From: an uncultured Prevotellaceae bacterium
GTDB lineage: Bacteria; Bacteroidota; Bacteroidia; Bacteroidales; Bacteroidaceae
Direction of reading: 5' to 3'
Length of the DNA stretch: 64,000 nt
NCBI GenBank assembly: GCA_949295905.1
Contig: CASFNA010000012.1
Span: forward strand, 1-64,000
The stretch's first letter is position 1, and the number at the start of each line of letters is the position of its first letter. Made by a program: the position numbers and the translations under genes. The notes below the pieces were generated by a model that worked only from the letters and a program-made list of their open reading frames with translations, was not told the origin of the DNA and ran no database searches. Below are positions 18,101 to 25,572 of the stretch, piece after piece.

Positions 18101-18382
18101 GAGAACGGAGTTGAGAACACGATGGTCTATTGGCCGTCAGATGCCGACAAGCATCCGCAGGCTATCGACATGCTTCACCGTCATGAAATAGACCTTGTGG
18201 TCAACATCCCGAAAGACCTTACGGTAAGCGAGCTTTCAAACGGCTACAAGATACGCCGTGCCGCCATCGACCTTAACGTTCCGCTCATTACAAACAGCCG
18301 TTTGGCATCGGCGTTCATCAACGCCTTTTGCCGCGTCAAGCTTGACGACATAGACATCAAGTCTTGGAGCGAGTACAAATAA
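15152..18382 (+). CDS. carB: carbamoyl-phosphate synthase large subunit
   Basis: CarB uses two ATP-grasp halves to make carbamoyl phosphate from bicarbonate, ammonia and ATP. The two homologous halves are visible: the first starts [30 protein letters not shown] and the second near residue 560 ([25 protein letters not shown]). Each has its own ATP-grasp core ([29 protein letters not shown]). A C-terminal MGS-like allosteric domain covers about 945-1076 ([21 protein letters not shown]). Length 1076 is standard. It pairs with carA and ends at a terminator. Confidence 0.97.
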   Translation: [1076 protein letters not shown]

Positions 18383-18407
18383 GGATTTTTATAAATGATT
18401 CTTTTAT

Positions 18408-18444
18408 ATTGCGGCAGGCATTACGGTGCTTGCCGCAATTTTTG
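18408..18444 (+). terminator. terminator of carAB
   Basis: ATTGCGGCA (18408-18416) pairs perfectly with TGCCGCAAT (18431-18439), followed by TTTTTG. The gap 18445-18675 holds no gene I can support; ATATACGGTCTTT at 18477 and CTTTTGAAAAGACTTGCC nearby look like decayed relatives of the 22-bp palindrome family. Confidence 0.8.
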
Positions 18445-18675
18445 TCGGTTCGAGTTAACCGTCAGTCAGCAATGCTATATACGGTCTTTGATAATTCATT
18501 TCTACTTTTGAAAAGACTTGCCGTTTTCAGGAATTTCCTTTGCCTGCAACCCACATGAAAACGAATGAATATTGTCTTTTTATACATCTTTGGTTGTCGG
18601 TTTGTTTTTTTACGTATTCCCTCCTCTTTGCGTGCGGTAAAATAACCGCTATTAACGTAATTAATTAAAGGAAAA

Positions 18676-18707
18676 TTTGTTTTGATATGAAAAAATATAT
18701 AATTTTG
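18676..18707 (+). promoter_or_regulatory. promoter of the thioredoxin/Omp28 cassette
   Basis: TTTG (18676-18679), 20 nt, then TAATTTTG (18700-18707). The ATG follows 23 nt later. Confidence 0.75.
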
Positions 18708-18730
18708 CAATTATAAAAAGATAAATTACT

Positions 18731-19219
18731 ATGAAGAGAATTTTTCAAATACTTCTGTTCGCGTTCGGCCTGACAATGGCGGCCGAGGCGCAAGTTCCTT
18801 CGGTCACATTGAAGGACATAAACGGTAAAACCGTAAGGACTGACACATTGTCAAACGGCGGCAAGCCGTTTATCATCGACTTTTTCGCTACATGGTGCAA
18901 GCCGTGCAACCGCGAGCTCACGGCCATCAGCGAAGTGTATGAGGAGTGGCAGGAAGAGACCGGCGTAAAGGTCATAGCCGTGTCCATAGACCAGGCACAG
19001 AATATAAATAAGGTGAAACCTCTTGTTGACAGCCACGGATGGACTTACGACGTGCTGCTCGACCCTAACAGCGATTTCAAGCGCGCGCTTGGCGTGCAGA
19101 CAATACCTTACACAATCATTGTGGATGGCAACGGTAAGATAGCATACCGCCACAACGGCTACGTTGAAGGCGCGGAGGAAGAGCTTATCGAGAAAGTAAG
19201 GGAACTTTTGTTACAGTAA
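18731..19219 (+). CDS. TlpA-like thioredoxin-fold protein (exported)
   Basis: The 162-residue product has a signal peptide (MKRIFQILLFAFGLTMAAEAQ) and a TlpA/ResA-type thioredoxin fold. The active site is WCKPC (C56/C59) after FIIDFFAT, and the cis-proline region is GVQTIPYTIIVDGNGKI. It should act as a periplasmic thiol-disulfide reductase, reducing Cys pairs in envelope proteins or haem-binding sites. It leads a same-strand run with a DUF6029 protein and Omp28-type proteins that carry their own CxxC motifs, so those are candidate partners (inference). No membrane reductant donor such as CcdA is adjacent. Confidence 0.92.
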   Translation: MKRIFQILLFAFGLTMAAEAQVPSVTLKDINGKTVRTDTLSNGGKPFIIDFFATWCKPCNRELTAISEVYEEWQEETGVKVIAVSIDQAQNINKVKPLVDSHGWTYDVLLDPNSDFKRALGVQTIPYTIIVDGNGKIAYRHNGYVEGAEEELIEKVRELLLQ

Positions 19220-19249
19220 GCCACAATAACTTAACCATTTTTTTGTACG

Positions 19250-20944
19250 ATGGCATACTCATCAAGCAAGTTGCTGTGCCTGTTGGCAGCATCGGTCATG
19301 CCGCTTTGCGCCGTGGCGCAAGAAGACGGGACGAATAAGGTCACCGTTACCGGCAGCATACAGAGCGACATACTCATTCCGCAGGAAGACAAGGCTATCA
19401 ACGCCAAGGACTACGACGAGTGGGCCTTGACCAACACATACGCCGACGTAAACGTCACCAGCGAGCACATCGACGCCGGTGCGCGTTTCGAGTTTGTAAA
19501 GCACCCGTTGCCTACGTTCTATGATGAAGACGGCTACAAAGGCTGGGGAGTACCTTATATATATGTAAAGGCACGCTTCAAGTCATGGGATTTGACACTT
19601 GGTAATTTCTACGAGCAGTTTGGTTCGGGCTTCATCCTTCGTACATATGAGGAGCGCACGCTCGGCATAGACAACTCACTGCTCGGCGGACGCCTCGTGC
19701 TGCGCCCCGTCAAGGGCGTTACAGCCAAAATCCTCTCTGGTAAGCAGCGTCGCTTTTGGTCTTTGAATAGTGGTTGGGTTAGTGGTGCCGATGTAGAGTT
19801 TAATGTTGACCAATGGTTCAAGGGACTTTCTTCAAAAGGCACTTACATTACGCTCGGCGCGTCATGGGTGAACAAGTATGAGAAAGACCAGGAAATAATG
19901 GTCGGTGGTACTAACAGACTTAATTTGCCATCATCAGTTAATGCTTTTGATGTTAGAGCCAATTTCCAAAAAGGTGGGTTGAATATTCTTGCAGAATATG
20001 CTTGGAAAGGACAAGACCCTTCGCAGGGGAACGCCCTTACTGGTCGTGATTATTCATATATATATCGTAAGGGTAATGTGGCCATGCTTTCTGCAACATA
20101 TTCGAGAAAAGGACTTAGTGTTTTGTTGCAGGCCAAGCGTAGTGATGCAATGTCTTTTAAGAGTAAAAGGGATGAGATAAGCGGTATCGCTTCATCCATA
20201 AATCATTTACCTGCGTTTACAATGGACCAGACCTACGCCCTCGCAGCGCTTTATCCTTATGGAACCCAACCTGATGGTGAATGGGCATACCAGGCAGAAC
20301 TCGGCTATCGCTTTAAACGCAATACTGTGTTAGGCGGCAAATATGGAATGAATGTAAAGGTGAACTTCTCCCATGTTCATTCCATAGACCGTAAAGATTG
20401 TGCAGGTAATGCGTATGACGGTACGGCAAAAGGTACTAATGGTTATAGTTCCGCATTTTGGAAATGGGGCGATGAAATGTATTATCAGGATTTAAACATA
20501 CAAATCGAGAAGCGTTTTTCGCGTTCATTTAGTTTGAACTTGATGTATATGAATCAGTTTTACAATCAGACTATTGTTGAAGGCGAAGGCGGTATGGTTC
20601 ATTCCGACATATATATAGCTGACGCGAAATACCGTATCAATAGGAAACTGACTCTGCGTGGAGAGTTGCAGTATTTAAATACGGATGATGATGAAGGCGA
20701 TTGGCTGTATGGCTTATTGGAGCTGTCTTTCCTCCCGAATTGGATGTTTACAATAGCTGATATGTATAACAGCGGAGTTACAAACCAGCATTATTATCAA
20801 GGTTACGTCACCTTTAATCATGGTTCGCATCGTTTGCAGCTTGGTTATGGGCGTACTCGTGAGGGTTGGAACTGTGCAGGCGGTGTCTGCCGTCGTGTTC
20901 CGTCAAGCAAAGGTTTTACATTGTCGTATAATTATAATTTCTAA
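19250..20944 (+). CDS. DUF6029 family outer-membrane protein
   Basis: This 564-residue protein begins with a signal peptide (MAYSSSKLLCLLAASVMPLCAVAQ). It then shows alternating amphipathic strands typical of a barrel (VNVTSEHIDAGARFEFVKHPLP, IYVKARFKSWDLTLGNFYEQFGSGFILR) and ends in an aromatic terminal strand (KGFTLSYNYNF). It matches the DUF6029 family, whose role is unknown. It lies 30 nt after the TlpA-like gene and 9 nt before the Omp28 lipoprotein. Codon usage changes inside the gene: the first ~490 bp use GC-rich codons like carB, while most of the remainder is AT-rich like the genes downstream. Confidence 0.8.
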   Translation: MAYSSSKLLCLLAASVMPLCAVAQEDGTNKVTVTGSIQSDILIPQEDKAINAKDYDEWALTNTYADVNVTSEHIDAGARFEFVKHPLPTFYDEDGYKGWGVPYIYVKARFKSWDLTLGNFYEQFGSGFILRTYEERTLGIDNSLLGGRLVLRPVKGVTAKILSGKQRRFWSLNSGWVSGADVEFNVDQWFKGLSSKGTYITLGASWVNKYEKDQEIMVGGTNRLNLPSSVNAFDVRANFQKGGLNILAEYAWKGQDPSQGNALTGRDYSYIYRKGNVAMLSATYSRKGLSVLLQAKRSDAMSFKSKRDEISGIASSINHLPAFTMDQTYALAALYPYGTQPDGEWAYQAELGYRFKRNTVLGGKYGMNVKVNFSHVHSIDRKDCAGNAYDGTAKGTNGYSSAFWKWGDEMYYQDLNIQIEKRFSRSFSLNLMYMNQFYNQTIVEGEGGMVHSDIYIADAKYRINRKLTLRGELQYLNTDDDEGDWLYGLLELSFLPNWMFTIADMYNSGVTNQHYYQGYVTFNHGSHRLQLGYGRTREGWNCAGGVCRRVPSSKGFTLSYNYNF

Positions 20945-20953
20945 GAGTACAGT

Positions 20954-21778
20954 ATGAGACTGAGGAATCTTATATACAATCTTTCATTGTGCGTGGCAGG
21001 CTTAATGTTTGTTGCATGTAATGAAATTTCAGATGATGATAGGTTTATATATGTAGAGCCTGCGGATATTGCAAAGCGTGTGTTGCTTGAGGATTTTACA
21101 GGGCAGCGTTGTGTCAACTGTCCTGCGGCAGCAGAGTTGATTGAGCAAATACAGGAGGAGTATGGTGCAGACAATGTGATTGCTGTTGGAATATACGGAG
21201 GAGATTTGGGCACAACGCTTCCTAATGGGGTAAAATGTCCACTGTATACAGATGAGGGGCAAAAGTATTATGATTATTGGGGCGTAACAACACAACCTGT
21301 TGGAATGGTAGACCGTCATGGCTTGTTAAGTACCAGTGCATGGCCTGGGGCTGTTTATAATTATATACAGCAGAAGCCTGCGGTTCTGCTTGATGCAGAA
21401 TGTCGTTATGACAAAGTTTCGCGTAATGTTGACATTTCTGTAACTGTAGACGGCGTGGAAAGCGTTGCAGGAAATCTGCAAGTCTGGCTTGTTGAAGACG
21501 GCGTGGTTAGCTTGCAGTTCCTGACAGGAAATATTGTGGATGATGATTATGTTCACAACCATGTATTCCGTGCAACAGTCAATGGTCAAATGGGTGATGC
21601 CTTAAATGTTGCATCAGGAGAGAGGATTACTCGTGAGTATTCTTATGTAGTTAATCAAGATTGGAATCCTGAAAATATGTCAGCTGTAGCATTTGTTTAT
21701 AATGATAGTGGAGTTTTGCAGGTGGTCAAGACTTCTCTTGTAACTCCTGACAGTGTTGATGACGAGAATAATGTTTAA
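20954..21778 (+). CDS. Omp28-related lipoprotein with CxxC
   Basis: The 274-residue protein has a lipoprotein signal ending in LMFVAC (Cys22). A thioredoxin-like Omp28 domain follows, with the motif LLEDFTGQRCVNCPAAAELI and a TTQPVGMVDR segment in the cis-proline position. The Omp28 family is known from Porphyromonas as an outer-membrane protein; its thioredoxin fold suggests redox activity, but the substrate is unknown. The later half (VEDGVVSLQFL...DYVHNHVFRATVNG) repeats closely in the larger Omp28 protein two genes downstream. It starts 9 nt after the DUF6029 gene, so one operon is likely. Confidence 0.85.
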   Translation: MRLRNLIYNLSLCVAGLMFVACNEISDDDRFIYVEPADIAKRVLLEDFTGQRCVNCPAAAELIEQIQEEYGADNVIAVGIYGGDLGTTLPNGVKCPLYTDEGQKYYDYWGVTTQPVGMVDRHGLLSTSAWPGAVYNYIQQKPAVLLDAECRYDKVSRNVDISVTVDGVESVAGNLQVWLVEDGVVSLQFLTGNIVDDDYVHNHVFRATVNGQMGDALNVASGERITREYSYVVNQDWNPENMSAVAFVYNDSGVLQVVKTSLVTPDSVDDENNV

Positions 21779-21799
21779 TAAAATTAATTGATAGGAATC

Positions 21800-22480
21800 A
21801 TGAAAATGAAAAAACTAAAATTGTTCATGCTTTTTGCCGTTTGTACATTAGTTGGCACGGCATCTGCGCAGGTTGACAATACGCTTCAGTTTGTTGACGC
21901 TAATGGAGAGGTTGTTGAAAACGGAGCGGTTGTCAATGGTGTTGTGGAGTATAAGGACATGGGTGAATATGGCGGTTATTATCAAGTCAGCACAGGCTTG
22001 TCTGTAAGGAACAATACATCTGATTATGCTGGTGTGCAGACGGCTGTAGACCTGAAGCGCATTGATAATGGTAGTTTTTCTTGTTGTTTTCCAAGTACGT
22101 GTCAAGAAGTCACTTCTACAGGAACATATACAACTAGAGGAGGAGTTTTAAATGCGAATGAGCTAAAATCATTTGAGACAGAGTGGATTCCTGTTGAATA
22201 TGGCCAGTGTGAGGCAACGTTCAAGCTTGAGATTCTTGGAGTTGACGAACTTTTCGGTATGCCTGTAGCTGGTAATGAGGTCATAGCAGAAGGTCCGACG
22301 GTTACGGTGAAGTTTGTTTATGATGAAAATACGACCGGTATAAATAATATAACGACTTCAGAGGGACATGATGTTGTCGCATACTACAGTTTGGATGGAC
22401 AAAAACTGAACACTCCTAAGAAAGGTATCAATATAGTGAAATATAAGAATGGCAAAACCGCCAAAATAGTTGTTAAATAA
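21800..22480 (+). CDS. small secreted protein with T9SS-like C-terminal domain
   Basis: The 226-residue product has a signal peptide (MKMKKLKLFMLFAVCTLVGTASAQ) and a beta-rich body with no recognised family. The C-terminus reads YYSLDGQKLNTPKKGINIVK and ends KNGKTAKIVVK. This matches the type A C-terminal sorting-domain pattern of type IX secretion cargo, so it may be exported and anchored at the surface. Two adjacent Cys (SCCF) and one further Cys (STCQE) lie mid-protein. The ATG at 21800 is used; an in-frame TTG at 21788 would give a poor start. Its neighbours suggest a role in the same envelope redox cassette (inference). Confidence 0.68.
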   Translation: MKMKKLKLFMLFAVCTLVGTASAQVDNTLQFVDANGEVVENGAVVNGVVEYKDMGEYGGYYQVSTGLSVRNNTSDYAGVQTAVDLKRIDNGSFSCCFPSTCQEVTSTGTYTTRGGVLNANELKSFETEWIPVEYGQCEATFKLEILGVDELFGMPVAGNEVIAEGPTVTVKFVYDENTTGINNITTSEGHDVVAYYSLDGQKLNTPKKGINIVKYKNGKTAKIVVK

Positions 22481-22493
22481 AAAACGTATTATT

Positions 22494-24503
22494 ATGAAAA
22501 AGACTTTACTTTGTTTAGTCGCTTTCATGTTGTCGGTGACAATGGTTAGCGCACAAGAAAAGTTTATTGACGGACGTGGATTGAAGTCTGCTGTGACGAA
22601 CAAGATGGGTTCGGCACCGCGGAATTTAGTGCAAGGTGTCAAGAAGGCTCCAGTTCAGAGTGGTGTGAACAAAATTGCGCTTGACAATGATGAGCATCTT
22701 GTTGGTTTCTACACCACGGACGACCTTGATTTGTCAGGATATTCTTCTATTGGTCTTACCGGCTATCCTGGTAATCTTACTGCAGCTGTGATATTTACCC
22801 CAAGCGAATTGTCAAAAGCTGTAGGTGGAACTATCACAAAGATTCGTTTCGGACTTTCTACATCTGTTGAGGTGTCGCGTGTTTTCATTAGTCCTTTTGA
22901 TATGAGTACAGGTGAGATTTCCGACCCTGTTTCAGAGCAAACTATTACTTCTACCGTAAGTGGGTGGAATGATGTTATTCTTGATACACCTGTTGCCGTA
23001 GAAGAGGGTAAAAGCTATATGATTGGTTATGATTATGTTCAGGTTTCAGGTCAGGTAGACGAGGCATACCCACTTTTAACTGACTATAAGGTCAATAATA
23101 ATCCCAGTGACTATGGCTTTATGATTTATGGAAATTTGGATCAAGGTCTTGGCTGGTATACGATGGGAACCACTTACGGCAACCTTTGTATTCAGGCAGT
23201 TGTCAAAGGTGGAAAGTTTACAGATGACGACTTGACTCTTACATCTATCAGCACATCATCAGTGTTCAATAAAGGCGGCAGCAATGTTACTGTTAATTTG
23301 GGTGTGAAGAATAATGGTAATAAAGTTCCTTCATCTTATGCTATAGATATTGCTTTGGATGGTAATGTGGTTAAGACCCTGAATACGCCGGCTACTCTGT
23401 CTGGTGCCATACAAACAGTTAGCAGTGAGATAACTTTGCCTGCTAACTTGTCTGACGGCTCACATGAATTGACGGCTACTGTGGCGCAGATAAATGGCGT
23501 TAAGCCGACGGAAAATGTAGACGACGATGTCGTTTCGGGAACTCTTTTGTCTTATAGTGAAGAAATGCCTCACCAAAAGACTTTGGTAGAGCAATTCACT
23601 TCTACAAGTTGCACTTATTGCCCACTTGGCTATGACATGCTTAACGCGCTTACAGAAATACGTGACGATATAGCATGGGTGGCCATTCATGGTAATCAGA
23701 GTCCATATTATCCGGATGAATACACAACTGAGGATGGAGATATCTTGACTTCTTTTGAGATACTTGGTTGGCCAAGTGCTTCGTTCAACCGTTGCTATAT
23801 TCAGGATACTCAAATCAACTCTGACGGTTCATTGGCTGTTTTTATTAGTTGGAATGGCCAAGCGAGCCAGGTTGCTTCAATGTTTGACGAAGTTATTGAT
23901 ACTTATGCGTCTGTACCAGCATTTGCAACGGTTAATATCGCTTCGACTTATGACCCCTCTACACGTAATGTAAACATCAAGGTTACCGGTGATGCCGTAA
24001 AGGCATTCAAAGAGCTTATGGGCGATGATGCAGTGCTGTCTGTTTATCTGACAGAGGACGGTTTGGTTTCGCGCCAGAACAACGGCGGTACTTGGGTTAA
24101 TGATTATCCTCATGACCACGTATTCCGTTGTGCTGCAACAAATGTTCTCGGCGACCCGATTAAGTGGAATGGCGACAGCTATGAAAATGAGTTGAACGTA
24201 ACCCTTGACCGTGATTGGAATGCTGATAATATGAACATCGTTGCTTTCATAAGCCGACCGATAAAGATGGAGGGCGAGTACTATGTTTCAAGCCTGACGG
24301 ACGTATATGTAACCAATACAAACGTCGCAAAAGTTGGTGGAACTTCTACTGGCATAAGCGATACGATTGTTTCTTCAGAGGATAACGCTACAGAGGTTGC
24401 ACGTTACTCACTTGACGGCACAAGGCTGTCAGCTCCTACTAAGGGCATCAACATCGTCAAGATGTCTGACGGTACAACGAGGAAAGTTGTTGTAGCGGAG
24501 TAA
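22494..24503 (+). CDS. large Omp28-domain protein with T9SS-like C-terminal domain
   Basis: The 669-residue exported protein (signal MKKTLLCLVAFMLSVTMVSAQ) has three parts. The N-terminal beta-rich region (about 60-240) resembles choice-of-anchor or adhesion domains. A CARDB-like domain follows at about 245-355 (LTLTSISTSSVFNKGGSNVTVNLGVKNNG). The Omp28/thioredoxin-like domain starts at about 370 (TLVEQFTSTSCTYCPLGYDMLN) and includes an EILGWPSASFNR segment. The end (ARYSLDGTRLSAPTKGINIVKMSDGTTRKVVV) parallels that of the preceding gene, again a T9SS-like sorting domain. It is last in the cassette; a terminator follows 24 nt later. Substrate unknown. Confidence 0.82.
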   Translation: MKKTLLCLVAFMLSVTMVSAQEKFIDGRGLKSAVTNKMGSAPRNLVQGVKKAPVQSGVNKIALDNDEHLVGFYTTDDLDLSGYSSIGLTGYPGNLTAAVIFTPSELSKAVGGTITKIRFGLSTSVEVSRVFISPFDMSTGEISDPVSEQTITSTVSGWNDVILDTPVAVEEGKSYMIGYDYVQVSGQVDEAYPLLTDYKVNNNPSDYGFMIYGNLDQGLGWYTMGTTYGNLCIQAVVKGGKFTDDDLTLTSISTSSVFNKGGSNVTVNLGVKNNGNKVPSSYAIDIALDGNVVKTLNTPATLSGAIQTVSSEITLPANLSDGSHELTATVAQINGVKPTENVDDDVVSGTLLSYSEEMPHQKTLVEQFTSTSCTYCPLGYDMLNALTEIRDDIAWVAIHGNQSPYYPDEYTTEDGDILTSFEILGWPSASFNRCYIQDTQINSDGSLAVFISWNGQASQVASMFDEVIDTYASVPAFATVNIASTYDPSTRNVNIKVTGDAVKAFKELMGDDAVLSVYLTEDGLVSRQNNGGTWVNDYPHDHVFRCAATNVLGDPIKWNGDSYENELNVTLDRDWNADNMNIVAFISRPIKMEGEYYVSSLTDVYVTNTNVAKVGGTSTGISDTIVSSEDNATEVARYSLDGTRLSAPTKGINIVKMSDGTTRKVVVAE

Positions 24504-24527
24504 TTCTTGTTTACAGAATCTTGATAT

Positions 24528-24558
24528 AAAGAGGGACGCTTAGGCGTTCCTCTTTTTT
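24528..24558 (+). terminator. terminator of the thioredoxin/Omp28 cassette
   Basis: AAAGAGGGACGC pairs with GCGTTCCTCTTT (one G-U) across a TTAG loop, followed by T7. The next stretch (24560-24885) has no supportable gene. It contains a low-complexity run near 24645-24700 of GTGTTTCG/GTCTCTGTG-type words resembling widespread non-coding 'DTEAQ' repeats. Confidence 0.85.
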
Positions 24559-24888
24559 TGTGTGCAGGTTGTAATGCCATGCGTCTGTAGTAACTGCGTC
24601 TTGTCTAAAATGCGGATGCCGCTTCACGTTAGAATCTCTGCATTCACGTTCTCCGTGTTTCGTCAGTCTCTTGTGCTTCGGTGTCTCTGTGTTTCGGCGT
24701 GATTTGTAATCCGCTCAAACCGCCACTCCTTGCCACAACAAACACAGAACAGTCAATCGGATTGCAAACCGTTATATTGACAGCCGACATATTGCAAGTC
24801 CGCCGGAACGGATAATAGTCGGCATTATGCGGTCTGTCGCTGTCTGGCATTGCCTGTATAGCCGTATTTCGCCGTTAATGCAGAATCC

Positions 24889-25096
24889 TATTATTAACGT
24901 GAGTTCGGCATAACTTCTATTTTTCACAAACAGCGGAAACACCCTTTGTAGGGACATAATTCATTATGTCCGCACGCCGCGAAGAGGCGTATTATACAAG
25001 CAAAATTGCCCAAAAACGTTCTTTCAGAACGTGCGGACATAATGAATTATGTCCCTACAAAGGATGTTTTCTTATACCGAACTCACGTTATTATTG
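24889..25096. mobile_element. MITE-like nested inverted-repeat element
   Basis: Two 34-bp arms at 24943-24976 and 25030-25063 are perfect inverted repeats (CCTTTGTAGGGACATAAT...). Each arm contains its own near-palindrome GGACATAAT-GA-ATTATGTCC. Outside them a second pair at 24895-24913 and 25072-25090 (TAACGTGAGTTCGGCATAA) matches in inverse with one mismatch. The 53-bp centre holds a further hairpin, ACGTTCT-TTC-AGAACGT (25016-25032). There is no open reading frame. The structure fits a small non-autonomous transposable element or REP-type repeat; the transposase family is unknown. Target-site duplication is not obvious. Confidence 0.65.
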
Positions 25097-25140
25097 AATC
25101 CTAAAGCTTAGGATGGGCACTTTGAAGTGGGATGGATAAT

Positions 25141-25182
25141 AAAAAAGAATGCCAAATGATTGTAAGTAAATCACTTGGCATT
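25141..25182 (-). terminator. terminator of tRNA-Arg
   Basis: Minus-strand AATGCCAAGTGAT pairs with ATCATTTGGCATT (one G-U) and is followed by CTTTTTTATT. It lies directly downstream of the tRNA. Confidence 0.85.
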
Positions 25183-25190
25183 TCTTTGTG

Positions 25191-25264
25191 TGACCCCGAC
25201 AGGATTCAAACCTGTAACCTTCTGATCCGTAGTCAGATGCTCTATTCAGTTGAGCCACGGGGCC
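25191..25264 (-). tRNA. tRNA-Arg (anticodon ACG)
   Basis: The minus strand folds as a 74-nt tRNA. The acceptor GGCCCCG pairs with CGGGGTC, the D-arm has GCTC...GAGC, and the anticodon stem TCTGA/TCAGA encloses the loop CTACGGA, giving anticodon ACG (Arg, CGN codons after inosine modification). The T-arm is ACAGG-TTTGAAT-CCTGT with discriminator A. CCA is not encoded. It stands alone with its own promoter and terminator. Confidence 0.96.
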
Positions 25265-25282
25265 TTTTTCTTAATTGCGATG

Positions 25283-25314
25283 CAAAGGTACGCACTTTTT
25301 TTGTAACGACCAAA
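25283..25314 (-). promoter_or_regulatory. promoter of tRNA-Arg
   Basis: Minus-strand TTTG (25314 to 25311), 20 nt, TACCTTTG (25290 to 25283). The tRNA 5' end is 19 nt downstream. The rest of 25315-25500 shows nothing but a short inverted repeat CGATATGC/GCATATCG (25424/25449). Confidence 0.75.
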
Positions 25315-25500
25315 TGTTTCCGCCTCTTTTTTTAGAAAAACTTTATTTTTTATGTAAATTCCGGCATTTCTGTATTAATATTCGCGAAAGATACATGCAT
25401 ATGGCGGAAAGAACATGCGGAAGCGATATGCTTTCACGCTTTGGCACGGCATATCGTATTGACTGTTTCGTGTTCATGCTGCTTGGCGCATGCTGCGGAA

Positions 25501-25541
25501 TAAAAAGCCGGCTGGCACCAGATTCTGGTGCCAGCCGGCTT
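25501..25541 (-). terminator. terminator of the bamD-rpoZ-DUF4293 operon
   Basis: A perfect 15-bp stem, AGCCGGCTGGCACCA (25506-25520) with TGGTGCCAGCCGGCT (25526-25540), followed on the minus strand by TTTTTA. This is the strongest terminator hairpin in the window. Confidence 0.92.
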
Positions 25542-25572
25542 ATAGGTATAGGGTTGTCTTATTGTCCGGGTG

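Noticed and set aside
24640-24700. Coding interpretation of the GTGTTTCG/GTCTCTGTG-rich segment
   Set aside because: The translated 'RDTEAQETDE'-type string is the usual product of a widespread non-coding low-complexity repeat; no start context or family supports a protein.
25132-25335. 67-codon open frame across the tRNA region
   Set aside because: It runs over tRNA-Arg, its promoter and terminator; no coding evidence.
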